A stretch of 9,139 bases of DNA from Hyphomicrobiales bacterium (GCA_017304275.1 JAFKKW010000381.1:1-9139), one strand, 5' to 3'. Shown: positions 1 through 6,827, numbered from the stretch's first letter. Notes: a model not told the origin generated them from the letters alone. Made by a program: numbers and translations.

Positions 1-1027
1 GCCCGATTCCCGTGCACCAATAGGGGGAAAGCACAGGCCAAGCGGCCTTGATGGCGCGGCAGAGAGCCCGCACCCGCGCGCGGGTGGTCGGCTGGCCGCG
101 CTGCGGAAGCTCAAATGCCAATGCATCTACCGCGCGCCGCACTGAGTCTGCGTTCAAGAGTATCGGCACTGCCGCCTTGACCTCGGCACGTTCGAAGCCC
201 GGGATGCAGCTGTAGAAGTCGAAGCCATCGACACCGAACGGCAGGTCGAGGCCCGCCATGGCGCTGAGAAGGCGGGCATGACAACAGCTGTAGTCGAACT
301 CAAAGGTAGGCCGCCCGTCGATCGTGATCGAAGACCTCAGCTCCTTCTTGATGCTCTGCCAGGGGGCGTACCAGCGGCCGCCGTAATCGAAGTCACCGGT
401 GAAGACGCGGTGATAGAGCCTTGCCGCCAACGAGAGCATCGAACTAGCGGAGCAGGCGCCGTCGAGATCGACAGAGAACAACGCCTGGAAGTCGTTGTGT
501 GCCTGGACATCGGCGCGCATGGCGCGGATCGCGTCCGTATCATCGTAGGGCAGCAACCGCTTGCTCTTGCCCGCCGTCCGGAGTTCGATAAGTTCGGTTT
601 GGACGGCTTGCACCTCGCAATGGGGCGAAGCATCGATGAGAGCTGCTAGGCGCGCTGTTGCACGCAGCGTGGAGCGGGTCCTGGCGTTCGGCGAGGGTGC
701 CGTCCGGCTCTCTTCGACCAGCCTGGCGACGACGAGTGCGTCGACTGCCGACGTCACCGAGGCATAGGTATAGTAACCTGGGTAGTAGTGCCGTACGGCA
801 CGGTCCGAGTAGTGGGTGGTGTCACGCGAGTAGAAGATGATCGCCTCCGGGTCCATGTGGAAGTTGGCGAGGATGGCCGAGGCCGCAAGAGCGGTCTTCC
901 GCTTCAGGGGGCCGGTCATGGCGAGGAGCGCTTCGACGAGAGGGGCAGATTCCTTAAGGCGCACCCTGAGGCTCAGGGGGCGTTCGCGCTCGGGCTTAGG
1001 CGTGGCGGATCCGGCGCAGACGTGCAT
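1..1027 (-). CDS. Uncharacterised mobile-element protein with polymerase A/B-like motifs (3' end beyond the window)
   Basis: The frame is open from an ATG at 1027 down to base 1, 342 codons, with no stop in the window; an in-frame TAG lies just upstream of the start. The ATG is preceded by TGGAG ending 9 bases away, which supports this start. I do not recognise a named family. Residues 195-300 match a pattern I recall from uncharacterised proteins of mobile elements: an R-L-Y-x-R-V-F block, GGRWYAPWQS (about 221-230), then DGRPTFEFDYS and Y-x-x-I-P-G-F-x-R-x-x-V-K-A. D245-Y-S-x-x-x-x-R252-x-L fits motif A of family A DNA polymerases (D-Y-S-x-x-x-x-R-x-L), and R280-x-x-x-K284-A fits the start of motif B. 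Motif C (H-D-E) would lie beyond the left edge. The N-terminal 170 residues are mostly helical in appearance, with a tyrosine-rich stretch near residue 75. The gene is divergent from the 1244 gene. That it is a gene is secure; polymerase kinship is inference. Confidence 0.88.
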   Translation of the reverse strand, partial: MHVCAGSATPKPERERPLSLRVRLKESAPLVEALLAMTGPLKRKTALAASAILANFHMDPEAIIFYSRDTTHYSDRAVRHYYPGYYTYASVTSAVDALVVARLVEESRTAPSPNARTRSTLRATARLAALIDASPHCEVQAVQTELIELRTAGKSKRLLPYDDTDAIRAMRADVQAHNDFQALFSVDLDGACSASSMLSLAARLYHRVFTGDFDYGGRWYAPWQSIKKELRSSITIDGRPTFEFDYSCCHARLLSAMAGLDLPFGVDGFDFYSCIPGFERAEVKAAVPILLNADSVRRAVDALAFELPQRGQPTTRARVRALCRAIKAAWPVLSPYWCTGIG

Positions 1028-1243
1028 CGGCGACAACTCCAGCTATGTGGCGGAGAAGGAAAAGGTGGTTGAGGTTGAGGAAGGAGCGCGCTCGGCCATC
1101 CAGAGCCGGGCATGCGCAGCTTGGCGTCAGGAAAAGAATTGATGAAACTCTTGCCTTCGACAAAGCCGGCGCGCTCAGGCGCTTAGGTTCCAATCACTGA
1201 ACGAGCCAGAAAGAGATCGAAATAGTTGTGAACATGTCCCGCC

Positions 1244-2158
1244 ATGTCGTTCCACCTATTGGCTGTTCCTATTGGCCAGTGGCATCGTGACGACGAGCGG
1301 CGACTGCATAAAGTGAGACGATATTTGCCTGATGACGGTCAGAGAAAAGCGCGGCCCATCAAGAGGTGGGAGCTCGGCGTCGACTTCTTCCCCGAAGCCA
1401 GCGGCCTTGGCTATCGGCAGCGGGATGGCACGCTCTGGCTCTCGCCGGTCGGTGGAAGGCGGGCTGCGCTGCTTCCCCCGCAGATGCTGAAGATTATCGC
1501 TGCCGCGGGAGAACCGCTGCCGGGGTGGCCCGAGAGGCTTCCAGAGGATTGGTTAGCTCATCCACGCCGCAACGTGCGGCGCGGGCAGAAAAGGCCCGTT
1601 GAAGTGTTACGCGCCTTTCGCGATGTGCTGACTGCGATAAACGCGAGCTATCCCTCGCTCGCGAGTACTGCAAATTCTGCAACGGCAAAGGCTCTGAGAT
1701 CAATGGCGGAAGAGCTGAGAAAGGGTGGCTCGGACGTCGACCGCCACCTCCAGCGCGCAAAGAGGGCCTTCTCACGAGACCAATTTCTGAGGAATGAGCT
1801 TGCCGAATGTATAGCGATGCTAGGCGAAGATACCAATGAGGAGGCCCGACAGGCGCACGCGGCACGCCTCGATTTCTTGGCCGATGCTGCTGAAGAGACA
1901 AGGGAAAAAGACCCTTTGATGGTACTTTTGCCGTCCCTGGAAGAATGGTTCGTACAGCTCTTTGATAAGGCTCCTACCCGCGTCTGGAAGCGCGGGTCAA
2001 ACGCGCTTGGTGAGGAGGCCGACGAGCCCGGAGGCGCGTTCCCAACATTGGCAAGCGCATTACTTTGCGAGGTGGGCCTTCAGTACACCCCAAAGTCAAT
2101 CCACAGCAAGCTGGGCCGGTGGCGAACACTACAGAAATCAGTATCGTTGCGATCCTAG
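1244..2158 (+). CDS. Hypothetical protein of the integrative element
   Basis: An open frame of 304 codons. ATG 1244 is the first possible start after an in-frame TGA at 1229-1231, but no clear ribosome binding site precedes it. I do not recognise the product. No signal peptide or membrane segment is visible, so it is probably cytoplasmic. Residues 1-80 are mixed, with several W/G/P-rich turns. Residues 100-230 look almost entirely helical and highly charged. The C-terminal 40 residues (F-P-T-L-A-S-A-L-L, then Y-T-P-K-S-I-H-S-K-L-G-R-W-R) resemble a small helical module ending in a basic helix, which could bind nucleic acid; that is a guess. Base use is visibly less GC-rich than in the chromosomal genes to the right, with many A/T third positions, consistent with acquired DNA. 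It points the same way as the recombinase downstream and away from the polymerase-like gene. Confidence 0.82.
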   Translation: MSFHLLAVPIGQWHRDDERRLHKVRRYLPDDGQRKARPIKRWELGVDFFPEASGLGYRQRDGTLWLSPVGGRRAALLPPQMLKIIAAAGEPLPGWPERLPEDWLAHPRRNVRRGQKRPVEVLRAFRDVLTAINASYPSLASTANSATAKALRSMAEELRKGGSDVDRHLQRAKRAFSRDQFLRNELAECIAMLGEDTNEEARQAHAARLDFLADAAEETREKDPLMVLLPSLEEWFVQLFDKAPTRVWKRGSNALGEEADEPGGAFPTLASALLCEVGLQYTPKSIHSKLGRWRTLQKSVSLRS

Positions 2159-2204
2159 ATCATCTCACTAGCCTCGCTGTTTCGCAGCGGCGTATCGCTG
2201 CGGG

Positions 2205-2393
2205 ATGTTTTATCGCGACCCGCCTACAGGACAACAAACGGCGCACGAGGTGGTCGCCAAGCTCGCTGTCGCGCTTGCACGTCAGGCCGCACGCGAGGAT
2301 CATGCTGCCGAGCTAGAGCGCCAGGGAGGCAGACAATGCGTGTCGCCATCTACGCCCGATACTCCTCCGATCTCCAATCCGAGCGGTCGGTAG
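2205..2393 (+). CDS. Possible small protein overlapping the recombinase start
   Basis: A 62-codon frame begins with an ATG 46 bases after the 1244 gene ends and overlaps the first 58 bases of the recombinase in another frame. Residues 13-37 (T-A-H-E-V-V-A-K-L-A-V-A-L-A-R-Q-A-A-R-E-D-H) read as one amphipathic helix. The end is low in structure and is simply recombinase sequence read out of frame. Short helical ORFs just before serine recombinases are seen in other alphaproteobacterial elements, so this may be a real small regulator or coupling peptide. No convincing ribosome binding site precedes it. It may equally be untranslated leader of the recombinase. Confidence 0.35.
   Translation: MFYRDPPTGQQTAHEVVAKLAVALARQAAREDHAAELERQGGRQCVSPSTPDTPPISNPSGR
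2324..2329 (+). promoter_or_regulatory. Ribosome binding site of the recombinase
   Basis: GGGAGG lies six bases before the ATG at 2336. It is the best Shine-Dalgarno match in the left half of the window and fixes the recombinase start. Confidence 0.8.
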
Positions 2394-3934
2394 ACGACCA
2401 GTTCGCCCTGTGCCGCGAGCGTGCCCAGCGCGAGGGTTGGAGGGTTGTCGGAGAGTACGCCGACCGTGCCGTCAGCGGGGCCTCGACACTGAACCGGCCC
2501 GATCTCCTGCGCCTGATCGCGGACGCGGAAGCTCGCAAGTTCGACGTGATCTTCACTGAGAGCTTGGACCGCCTCTCGCGCAGCCAGGCCGACATCGCGG
2601 CGTTCTATGAGCGAGCGCAGTTTAATGACGTTCGCATCGAGACGCTGGCCGACGGCGTGGTGTCGGAGCTTCATGTCGGGCTCAAAGGAACCATGTCAGC
2701 GCTGTTCTTGAAGGATCTCGCCCAGAAGACGCGGCGCGGACTCGTCGGCCGCGTGCGGGCTGGTAAGTCGCCTGGAGGCCGAATCTACGGCTACATGTCC
2801 GTAGACGGCGTGCTCACTATCGTGCCTGAGGAGGCCGAGATCATTCGGCGCATCTTCCGAGAATACGTCGAGGGCCGCTCGCCGCTCGTCATCGTCGCTG
2901 ACCTCAATCGCGAGCGTATCCCTGCGCCTCGTGGTGGGCAGTGGGCCGCGAGCACCATCAATGGCTCCCGCAAGCGCGCCAACGGCGTCATCGGAAACCG
3001 GCTCTACGTCGGCGAGATGGTTTTCGGGCGCCAGCGCAACATTAAGGACCCGATCACAGGGAAGTGCCAGAAGCGGCTGTGTCCCGAGAACGAGTGGATC
3101 GTTCAGCCGATGCCACAGCTGGCCATAGTTGAGTTTGAGGTCTTCGCTGCGGCCCAGGAGCGGCGCAAAATGACTTGCCAAGTGCGCCTGACGCAGCGGC
3201 GCCGTCCTAAGCACATCTTCTCAGGGCTCGTCCTCTGTGGCTGCTGCGGTGCCTCAATGATCATGACGAACCAGCTTCGACTGGCGTGCTCGGCGCGCAC
3301 GAACAGGCGCACCTGCGACAACGCCCGCACCATAACCCTATCCGAGGTCGAGAACCGGGTGTTGCGGGCTTTGCAGAAGCGCCTGCTGGCGCCGGAGATC
3401 GTCGCCGAGGCGGTTGAGGCCTACCGCGCGGAACGCTCTCGCCTCACCGCCGAACGGGCTAAGGCAGCCCGTCAGCACGCCCGTGAGGTGGCCGAGATCG
3501 ATCGTAAGATCGCGCGCGTCATCGACATCATCGAGAGCAAGGACCATAGCAGGGAGGAGGCGCGCGTCCTTGGCGGGCGTATCGCCGAGCTGGAGCGGGC
3601 ACGAACGGCTCTCCTGGCCCGCACGCCAGCGCCCATTGAGGACGAAATGCTGGCGCTGCATCCGCGCGCCGCTGAGCGCTACCGGCAGAAGGTGGAGCAA
3701 AGCCGCGCCGCCCTGACCAAAGGTGACGAGGCGGGCCGTGAGGCTGTAGGGCTGGTGCGCGAGCTAGTCACGAAGATCATCGTGATGCCAACGCCGAAGG
3801 GAGAGGCTCTGCACCTCGCCGTCGAGGGTGATTTGGCCGTTATGCTGGAGCAAGAACGCTCCACGAACGAAAAGTCGGTATCGATGGTACCGCCTCCCCG
3901 GCTCGAACGGGGGACCTCTAGATCCACAATCTAG
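2336..3934 (+). CDS. Large serine recombinase (site-specific integrase)
   Basis: This enzyme cuts and rejoins DNA through a phosphoserine link to integrate or excise the element. At the N-terminus, YARYSSD supplies R8 and the nucleophile S10, as in resolvases. L-D-R-L-S-R-S at about residues 78-84 gives the catalytic arginines, and a long helix follows. The recombinase domain (about 155-270) includes G-G-R-I-Y-G-Y and the N-x-x-Y-x-G element. A zinc ribbon follows with C301, C304, C318 and C327 (an extra cysteine sits at 303), then a charged coiled coil at about 360-440 and a terminal domain. This is the large-serine-recombinase plan at normal length. The last 16 residues (517-532, MVPPPRLERGTSRSTI) are read antisense from the tRNA-His gene, and the stop TAG sits in its anticodon stem. 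The start is ATG 2336 with a strong ribosome binding site. No excisionase-like directionality factor is recognised nearby. Confidence 0.95.
   Translation: MRVAIYARYSSDLQSERSVDDQFALCRERAQREGWRVVGEYADRAVSGASTLNRPDLLRLIADAEARKFDVIFTESLDRLSRSQADIAAFYERAQFNDVRIETLADGVVSELHVGLKGTMSALFLKDLAQKTRRGLVGRVRAGKSPGGRIYGYMSVDGVLTIVPEEAEIIRRIFREYVEGRSPLVIVADLNRERIPAPRGGQWAASTINGSRKRANGVIGNRLYVGEMVFGRQRNIKDPITGKCQKRLCPENEWIVQPMPQLAIVEFEVFAAAQERRKMTCQVRLTQRRRPKHIFSGLVLCGCCGASMIMTNQLRLACSARTNRRTCDNARTITLSEVENRVLRALQKRLLAPEIVAEAVEAYRAERSRLTAERAKAARQHAREVAEIDRKIARVIDIIESKDHSREEARVLGGRIAELERARTALLARTPAPIEDEMLALHPRAAERYRQKVEQSRAALTKGDEAGREAVGLVRELVTKIIVMPTPKGEALHLAVEGDLAVMLEQERSTNEKSVSMVPPPRLERGTSRSTI
3885..3934. 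other. Probable attachment site segment: tRNA-His 3' half shared with the recombinase 3' end
   Basis: These 50 bases are both the 3' half of tRNA-His (anticodon stem to CCA, minus strand) and the last codons of the recombinase (plus strand). An element inserted here must keep this stretch matching the original tRNA, so the crossover probably lies inside it. The exact core cannot be defined without the other end of the element or an uninserted relative. Confidence 0.6.
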
Positions 3935-3961
3935 CGCTCTAACCAACTGAGCTAAGGCGGC
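3885..3961 (-). tRNA. tRNA-His (anticodon GUG)
   Basis: A 77-base cloverleaf with CCA encoded in the genome (3885-3887). Acceptor pairs 2-7 are Watson-Crick and pair 1-72 is G-U. The D stem is GCUC/GAGC. The anticodon stem is CUAGA/UCUAG with loop UUGUGGA, giving anticodon GUG at 3925-3927, which reads histidine codons. The T stem is CCCCG/CGGGG with loop UUCGAGC. The discriminator is A73 and the base before G1 is A, so there is no encoded G-1 and no C73. Most bacteria need G-1:C73; its absence with G1-U72 and A73 is the alphaproteobacterial form, read by a matching histidyl-tRNA synthetase. The 3' half lies inside the recombinase gene on the other strand, yet the tRNA is structurally complete. 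Confidence 0.96.
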
Positions 3962-4014
3962 TTACCTGATCGGTTTCAATATCTTACTTCCGACCCCCTC
4001 GAAAGGGCCGGACG

Positions 4015-4031
4015 CCGTCCGACGCGGACGG
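4015..4031. repeat. Small perfect inverted repeat in the tRNA leader
   Basis: CCGTCC and GGACGG flank a five-base loop. It lies between the predicted tRNA promoter and the mature tRNA, so it would form a hairpin in the precursor 5' leader. No T-run follows on either strand, so it is not a standard terminator. Confidence 0.4.
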
Positions 4032-4046
4032 ATGCCTCGGGCCCGC

Positions 4047-4075
4047 CTTATAGGATTTAGGGCGGGAGCCGGCAA
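4047..4075 (-). promoter_or_regulatory. Predicted promoter of tRNA-His
   Basis: On the minus strand TTGCCG (4070-4075) and TATAAG (4047-4052) are exactly 17 bases apart, a good vegetative sigma-factor promoter. Transcription would start near 4040, about 80 bases before the mature tRNA. This is on the chromosomal side, so insertion of the element at the 3' end would leave tRNA expression intact. Confidence 0.6.
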
Positions 4076-4239
4076 TCCTCAAATTTGCACCTCGCATGCT
4101 CTTTGAAGGAGGTGCTTATCGCCGGCGGCCGGGCGAAGCCGTCCGAGCAAGGGGTGCGCCACTGGGTCAAGACGTCCCGTCGCGAGCGGCAAGGTAAGGC
4201 TCACACGAAGGATCTCGCTCCAAACCGTGATGAGGACTA

Positions 4240-5517
4240 GTGTTTCCATCCATGACACCCGCCCGCGTCCTGACATTCGGCCAAGATGTGCCCGCGGCAG
4301 CGCTTGCGTTGCTCGCGGCCAACGGACCTGCGGCGTGGCTGATCGACATCGCGGGCGGACGTATTCCGGCCGCCAACACGGCGGGCAGCGCGCTGCTCGG
4401 GCTCGACTGCCTCGTCTCGCAGCCGCTGCTCGATGCGTCGATGCCCGCCCTGGCATGGCTGCGTCAACGCGTGCACGAGGTCAGGCCCGACGATGCCAAA
4501 CCCAAGCGGCTCGTATTGTGGGGTGCTCATGGTGCCTTGCAGGTGCGCTGTCGCGTGCAGATTCTGGGCATGGGCCCCAAGGCGCTCGCTCTCGTGATCG
4601 CGCTCGATGAGTCGAAGCCGGTCCGTCCGGCCGGTTCTCATGAACCCGCCCGGCCGCTCGCCGCCAGCGATACGGCGACGCTCAAGGATCTCGCGCGGAA
4701 GATCCGCGAAGGGCAGATGACACGCCTGCAGCCTGCGCACCCGCCGGCGTCCCGGGACGCCGGCCTTCCCGATGTGCACCGCGCCGCGCCGCCGCCGGAG
4801 CTGCCTTTCTCGATCCGGTCCAGCCTCGCCCACGAGCTCAAGACACCGGTCAGCGCCATCGCGGCCGCGGCTGAGATCATGCAAGACGAGCGTTTCGGGC
4901 CACTCGGAAACGCACGCTACGCCGGCTACGCGCGGGACATCCACGGCAGCGCGCAGCATGTGCTCAACGTCATCGAGCGCATGCTTGCCGAGGGACGCGC
5001 GGACGCAGATGCCCCTCTACGCGACGCCGACATTACAGAAATCGACGTGGGCGGGCTCCTCGAGGACGCCGTCTCGCAGCTCATCCCGATCGCCGAACGT
5101 GCGGGTCTCACCCTTATCCTCGCGCTGGCGCCGCGCTTGCCGCACGTCATCGCCGACGCGACGAGCCTGCGGCAGATCGTGTTCAATCTGGCGACCAACG
5201 CGTTCAAGTTCACCGCGCGCGGCGGGCGCGTCACAATCGCGGCACGCTACGAGGGCGATGGACCGCTTTCGATCTCCGTTTCGGATACCGGGGCAGGCCT
5301 CAGCGCACGCGAGGTCGAGAGGCTGCTGACGCCGGGTGGGGCCGCTCAGACCCGATTACAGGGTGGCACAGCCCATTCCGACGGACTGGGCCTCGGCCTG
5401 CCCCTGGTGCAAGCGCTCGCGGCGGCCAACGGTGCGAAATTCCATATCGAAAGCACGCCCGGCGCGGGCACATCGGCATCGTTGGTGTTCGGCAAGGGGC
5501 GGATCGTGCCCGTCTGA
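4240..5517 (+). CDS. Soluble PAS-type sensor histidine kinase
   Basis: A two-component kinase that should autophosphorylate on histidine and pass phosphate to a response regulator. Residues 20-130 look like a PAS-type sensor domain (A-A-W-L-I-D-I-x-G-G-R-I then A-N-x-A-G-x-x-L-L-G). A proline- and alanine-rich linker follows to about 190. The HisKA domain has the H-box S-S-L-A-H-E-L-K-T-P-V with H198 as phosphoacceptor. The ATPase domain has an N box with N316 and N320, a G1 box D-T-G-A-G at D349, and a G2 box G-L-G-L-G-L from G382. No membrane segment or signal peptide is visible, so it is cytoplasmic. The chosen start is GTG 4240, four bases after GAGG; ATG 4252, four codons later, is the alternative and lacks a close ribosome binding site. 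No response regulator gene is adjacent, so the partner and signal are unknown. Confidence 0.93.
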   Translation: MFPSMTPARVLTFGQDVPAAALALLAANGPAAWLIDIAGGRIPAANTAGSALLGLDCLVSQPLLDASMPALAWLRQRVHEVRPDDAKPKRLVLWGAHGALQVRCRVQILGMGPKALALVIALDESKPVRPAGSHEPARPLAASDTATLKDLARKIREGQMTRLQPAHPPASRDAGLPDVHRAAPPPELPFSIRSSLAHELKTPVSAIAAAAEIMQDERFGPLGNARYAGYARDIHGSAQHVLNVIERMLAEGRADADAPLRDADITEIDVGGLLEDAVSQLIPIAERAGLTLILALAPRLPHVIADATSLRQIVFNLATNAFKFTARGGRVTIAARYEGDGPLSISVSDTGAGLSAREVERLLTPGGAAQTRLQGGTAHSDGLGLGLPLVQALAAANGAKFHIESTPGAGTSASLVFGKGRIVPV

Positions 5518-5574
5518 ACAGCCTCGAATCCCACAACCGAACGCCGACGGAACAGCGGCGCGATCGATCGTCGT

Positions 5575-5582
5575 ACAATTGT
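5575..5582. promoter_or_regulatory. Palindrome that could be an operator upstream of the iron-uptake genes
   Basis: ACAATTGT is a perfect palindrome. It is flanked by GTC (5570-5572) and GAC (5584-5586), giving an imperfect larger dyad, and it sits just upstream of the candidate -35 at 5591. It does not clearly match the Fur, Irr or RirA sites I know, so any link to iron control is a guess. Confidence 0.25.
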
Positions 5583-5590
5583 TGACTTTC

Positions 5591-5619
5591 TTGACGTAGT
5601 TTGCGGGCGCTGCTTTATG
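5591..5619 (+). promoter_or_regulatory. Candidate promoter of the iron-binding protein gene
   Basis: TTGACG (5591-5596) is followed after exactly 17 bases by TTTATG (5614-5619). The -35 is good and the -10 is weak, which suggests a regulated promoter. The leader to the start codon would be about 95 bases. A second TTGAC at 5582-5586 has no matching -10. Confidence 0.4.
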
Positions 5620-5722
5620 AGCTTCGCATCCTGCGGGCCGCCGGATTGCAGCGGACAGCCCTCGTCCGCACCAGCGGCCAGCCGATAGCGGGACTTTGAC
5701 CCCCGATTATTGGAGCTTCATC

Positions 5723-6781
5723 ATGAGATCTGCACGCAACTTCCTACGCAACGCCCGGTTTGCGCTCGCGACGCCGATGCTTTCCTTCGCGGCGATGACC
5801 GGCGTGAGCACCGACGCACGGGCGGCGGAAGAGGTGAACGTCTATTCGTATCGCGAGCCCGGTCTTATCGATCCGATCTTCAAGACGTTCACGGCCGAGA
5901 CCGGCATCAAGGTCAACGTCGTCTATTCGAAGGACGGGCTCATCGAGCGCATGTCGGCCGAGGGGCGCAATAGCCCGGCCGATCTGCTGATCACGCCCGA
6001 GTCCGGCCTGCTCATCCAGGCGAAGGGCGCGGGTGTCACGCAGGCGCTCAAATCGAGCGTGCTCGAAAGCACCATCGACGCCAAGCTGCGCGACCCCGAA
6101 GGTCACTGGTTCGGACTGACGCGGCGCGCCCGCGTCGTCTACGCGTCCAAGGACCGCGTCACGCAGGATGCGATCACGTACGAGGAGCTCGCCGATCCCA
6201 AGTGGAAAGGCAAGATCTGCATCCGCTCCGGCCAGCATACCTACAACATCGCGCTGATCGCCTCGATGATCGCGCACGACGGCGAGGAGAAAGCCGAGGC
6301 TTGGCTCACGAGCCTGCGCGACAACCTGGCCCGCAAGCCGGCCGGCGGCGACCGCGAGGGCGTGCGCGACGTGAAGGCGGGGCTGTGCGATCTCGCGATC
6401 GGCAATACCTACTACATGGCCGCGATGCTCAAAAATCCGGAGCAGAAGCCGTGGGCGGACTCGGTGAAGATCCTATTCCCCAACGCGGCCGATCGCGGCA
6501 CGCATGTCAATATCTCGGGCGCTGCGCTGGCAGCCTACGCGCCTCACAAGGACAGTGCCATCAAGCTGCTCGAATTCATGGTCTCGCCGGAGGCACAAGC
6601 CCTCTATGCCGAGGGGAACGGCGAATATCCGGTGACGGCGACCGCCAAAACCTCGGATCTCGTCAAGAGCTGGGGTGAGCTGAAGCCGGATGCGATCCCG
6701 CTTTCGCAGATCGCTGACCTGCGCAGGAAGGCCTCGGAGCTGGTCGACAAGGTCCGCTTCGACGCAGGCCCCAATTCCTGA
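5723..6781 (+). CDS. Periplasmic Fe(III)-binding protein of an iron ABC transporter (FutA/AfuA/FbpA family)
   Basis: It captures ferric iron in the periplasm and delivers it to the permease. Residues 1-34 form a signal peptide: basic start, hydrophobic core, and A-R-A before A-E-E-V. The mature protein starts with the family N-V-Y-S-Y-R block (Y41, Y43). It continues with G-L-I-E-R-M, N-S-P-A-D-L-L-I-T, W-F-G-L-T-R-R-A-R-V, W-K-G-K-I-C-I-R-S-G, T-H-V-N-I-S-G and E-Y-P-V. Y174 (T-Y-N) and the pair Y230-Y231 (N-T-Y-Y) fall where the iron-binding tyrosines of this family are expected; after signal removal they are near 140 and 196-197. Length (352 aa) is normal. ATG 5723 is chosen because GGAG lies seven bases upstream; an upstream TTG at 5696 would add nine residues ahead of the signal peptide and is rejected. 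The permease gene follows after 127 bases. Confidence 0.95.
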   Translation: MRSARNFLRNARFALATPMLSFAAMTGVSTDARAAEEVNVYSYREPGLIDPIFKTFTAETGIKVNVVYSKDGLIERMSAEGRNSPADLLITPESGLLIQAKGAGVTQALKSSVLESTIDAKLRDPEGHWFGLTRRARVVYASKDRVTQDAITYEELADPKWKGKICIRSGQHTYNIALIASMIAHDGEEKAEAWLTSLRDNLARKPAGGDREGVRDVKAGLCDLAIGNTYYMAAMLKNPEQKPWADSVKILFPNAADRGTHVNISGAALAAYAPHKDSAIKLLEFMVSPEAQALYAEGNGEYPVTATAKTSDLVKSWGELKPDAIPLSQIADLRRKASELVDKVRFDAGPNS

Positions 6782-6801
6782 CCTTGCAGCGGAGTGAGCA
6801 T

Positions 6802-6827
6802 CGGAAGCGATCTTGAGATCGCTTCCG
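6802..6827 (+). terminator. Strong hairpin after the iron-binding protein gene
   Basis: An 11-base perfect stem (CGGAAGCGATC / GATCGCTTCCG) with loop TTGA begins 20 bases after the stop codon. No T-run follows, so it is not a classical intrinsic terminator. It could be a partial terminator or a stabiliser of the upstream mRNA 3' end, letting the binding protein be made in excess over the permease. Confidence 0.55.

Larger units (their letters stand above)
1..3934. mobile_element. tRNA-proximal end of an integrative element inserted at tRNA-His
   Basis: I infer an integrative element from three things seen here. A large serine recombinase lies directly against a tRNA gene. The recombinase frame continues into the 3' half of that tRNA on the opposite strand. 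The other genes to the left are unrecognised accessory-type genes, while those to the right of the tRNA are ordinary chromosomal genes. The tRNA is intact, as expected when an element carries the tRNA 3' end in its attachment site and rebuilds the gene on insertion. The right boundary must lie within or next to 3885-3934, but the exact crossover cannot be placed. The left boundary is outside the window, and no second copy of the tRNA 3' end was found inside it. Whether the element is complete or still mobile is unknown. Confidence 0.65.

Noticed and set aside
278..649. Plus-strand frame of 123 codons
   Set aside because: It is antisense to the polymerase-like gene, which is open for 342 codons, has a ribosome binding site and shows recognisable motifs.
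996..1193. Minus-strand frame of 65 codons overlapping the start of the polymerase-like gene
   Set aside because: Its composition is arginine/leucine-rich shadow sequence and no ribosome binding site supports it.
1..3884. Second copy of the tRNA-His 3' end marking the far attachment site
   Set aside because: I looked for GGTTCGAGC-like and PPRLERG-coding stretches on both strands and saw none, so the other end must be outside the window.
4106..4114. AAGGAGGTG, an ideal Shine-Dalgarno sequence
   Set aside because: No ATG, GTG or TTG follows at a workable distance with a sensible frame, and the next supported start is 4240.
4237..4959. Minus-strand frame of 240 codons
   Set aside because: It is the complement of the histidine kinase, whose domains are unmistakable.
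5696..5722. TTG start that would lengthen the iron-binding protein by nine residues
   Set aside because: It would put acidic and aromatic residues ahead of a normal signal peptide, while ATG 5723 has GGAG at ideal spacing.
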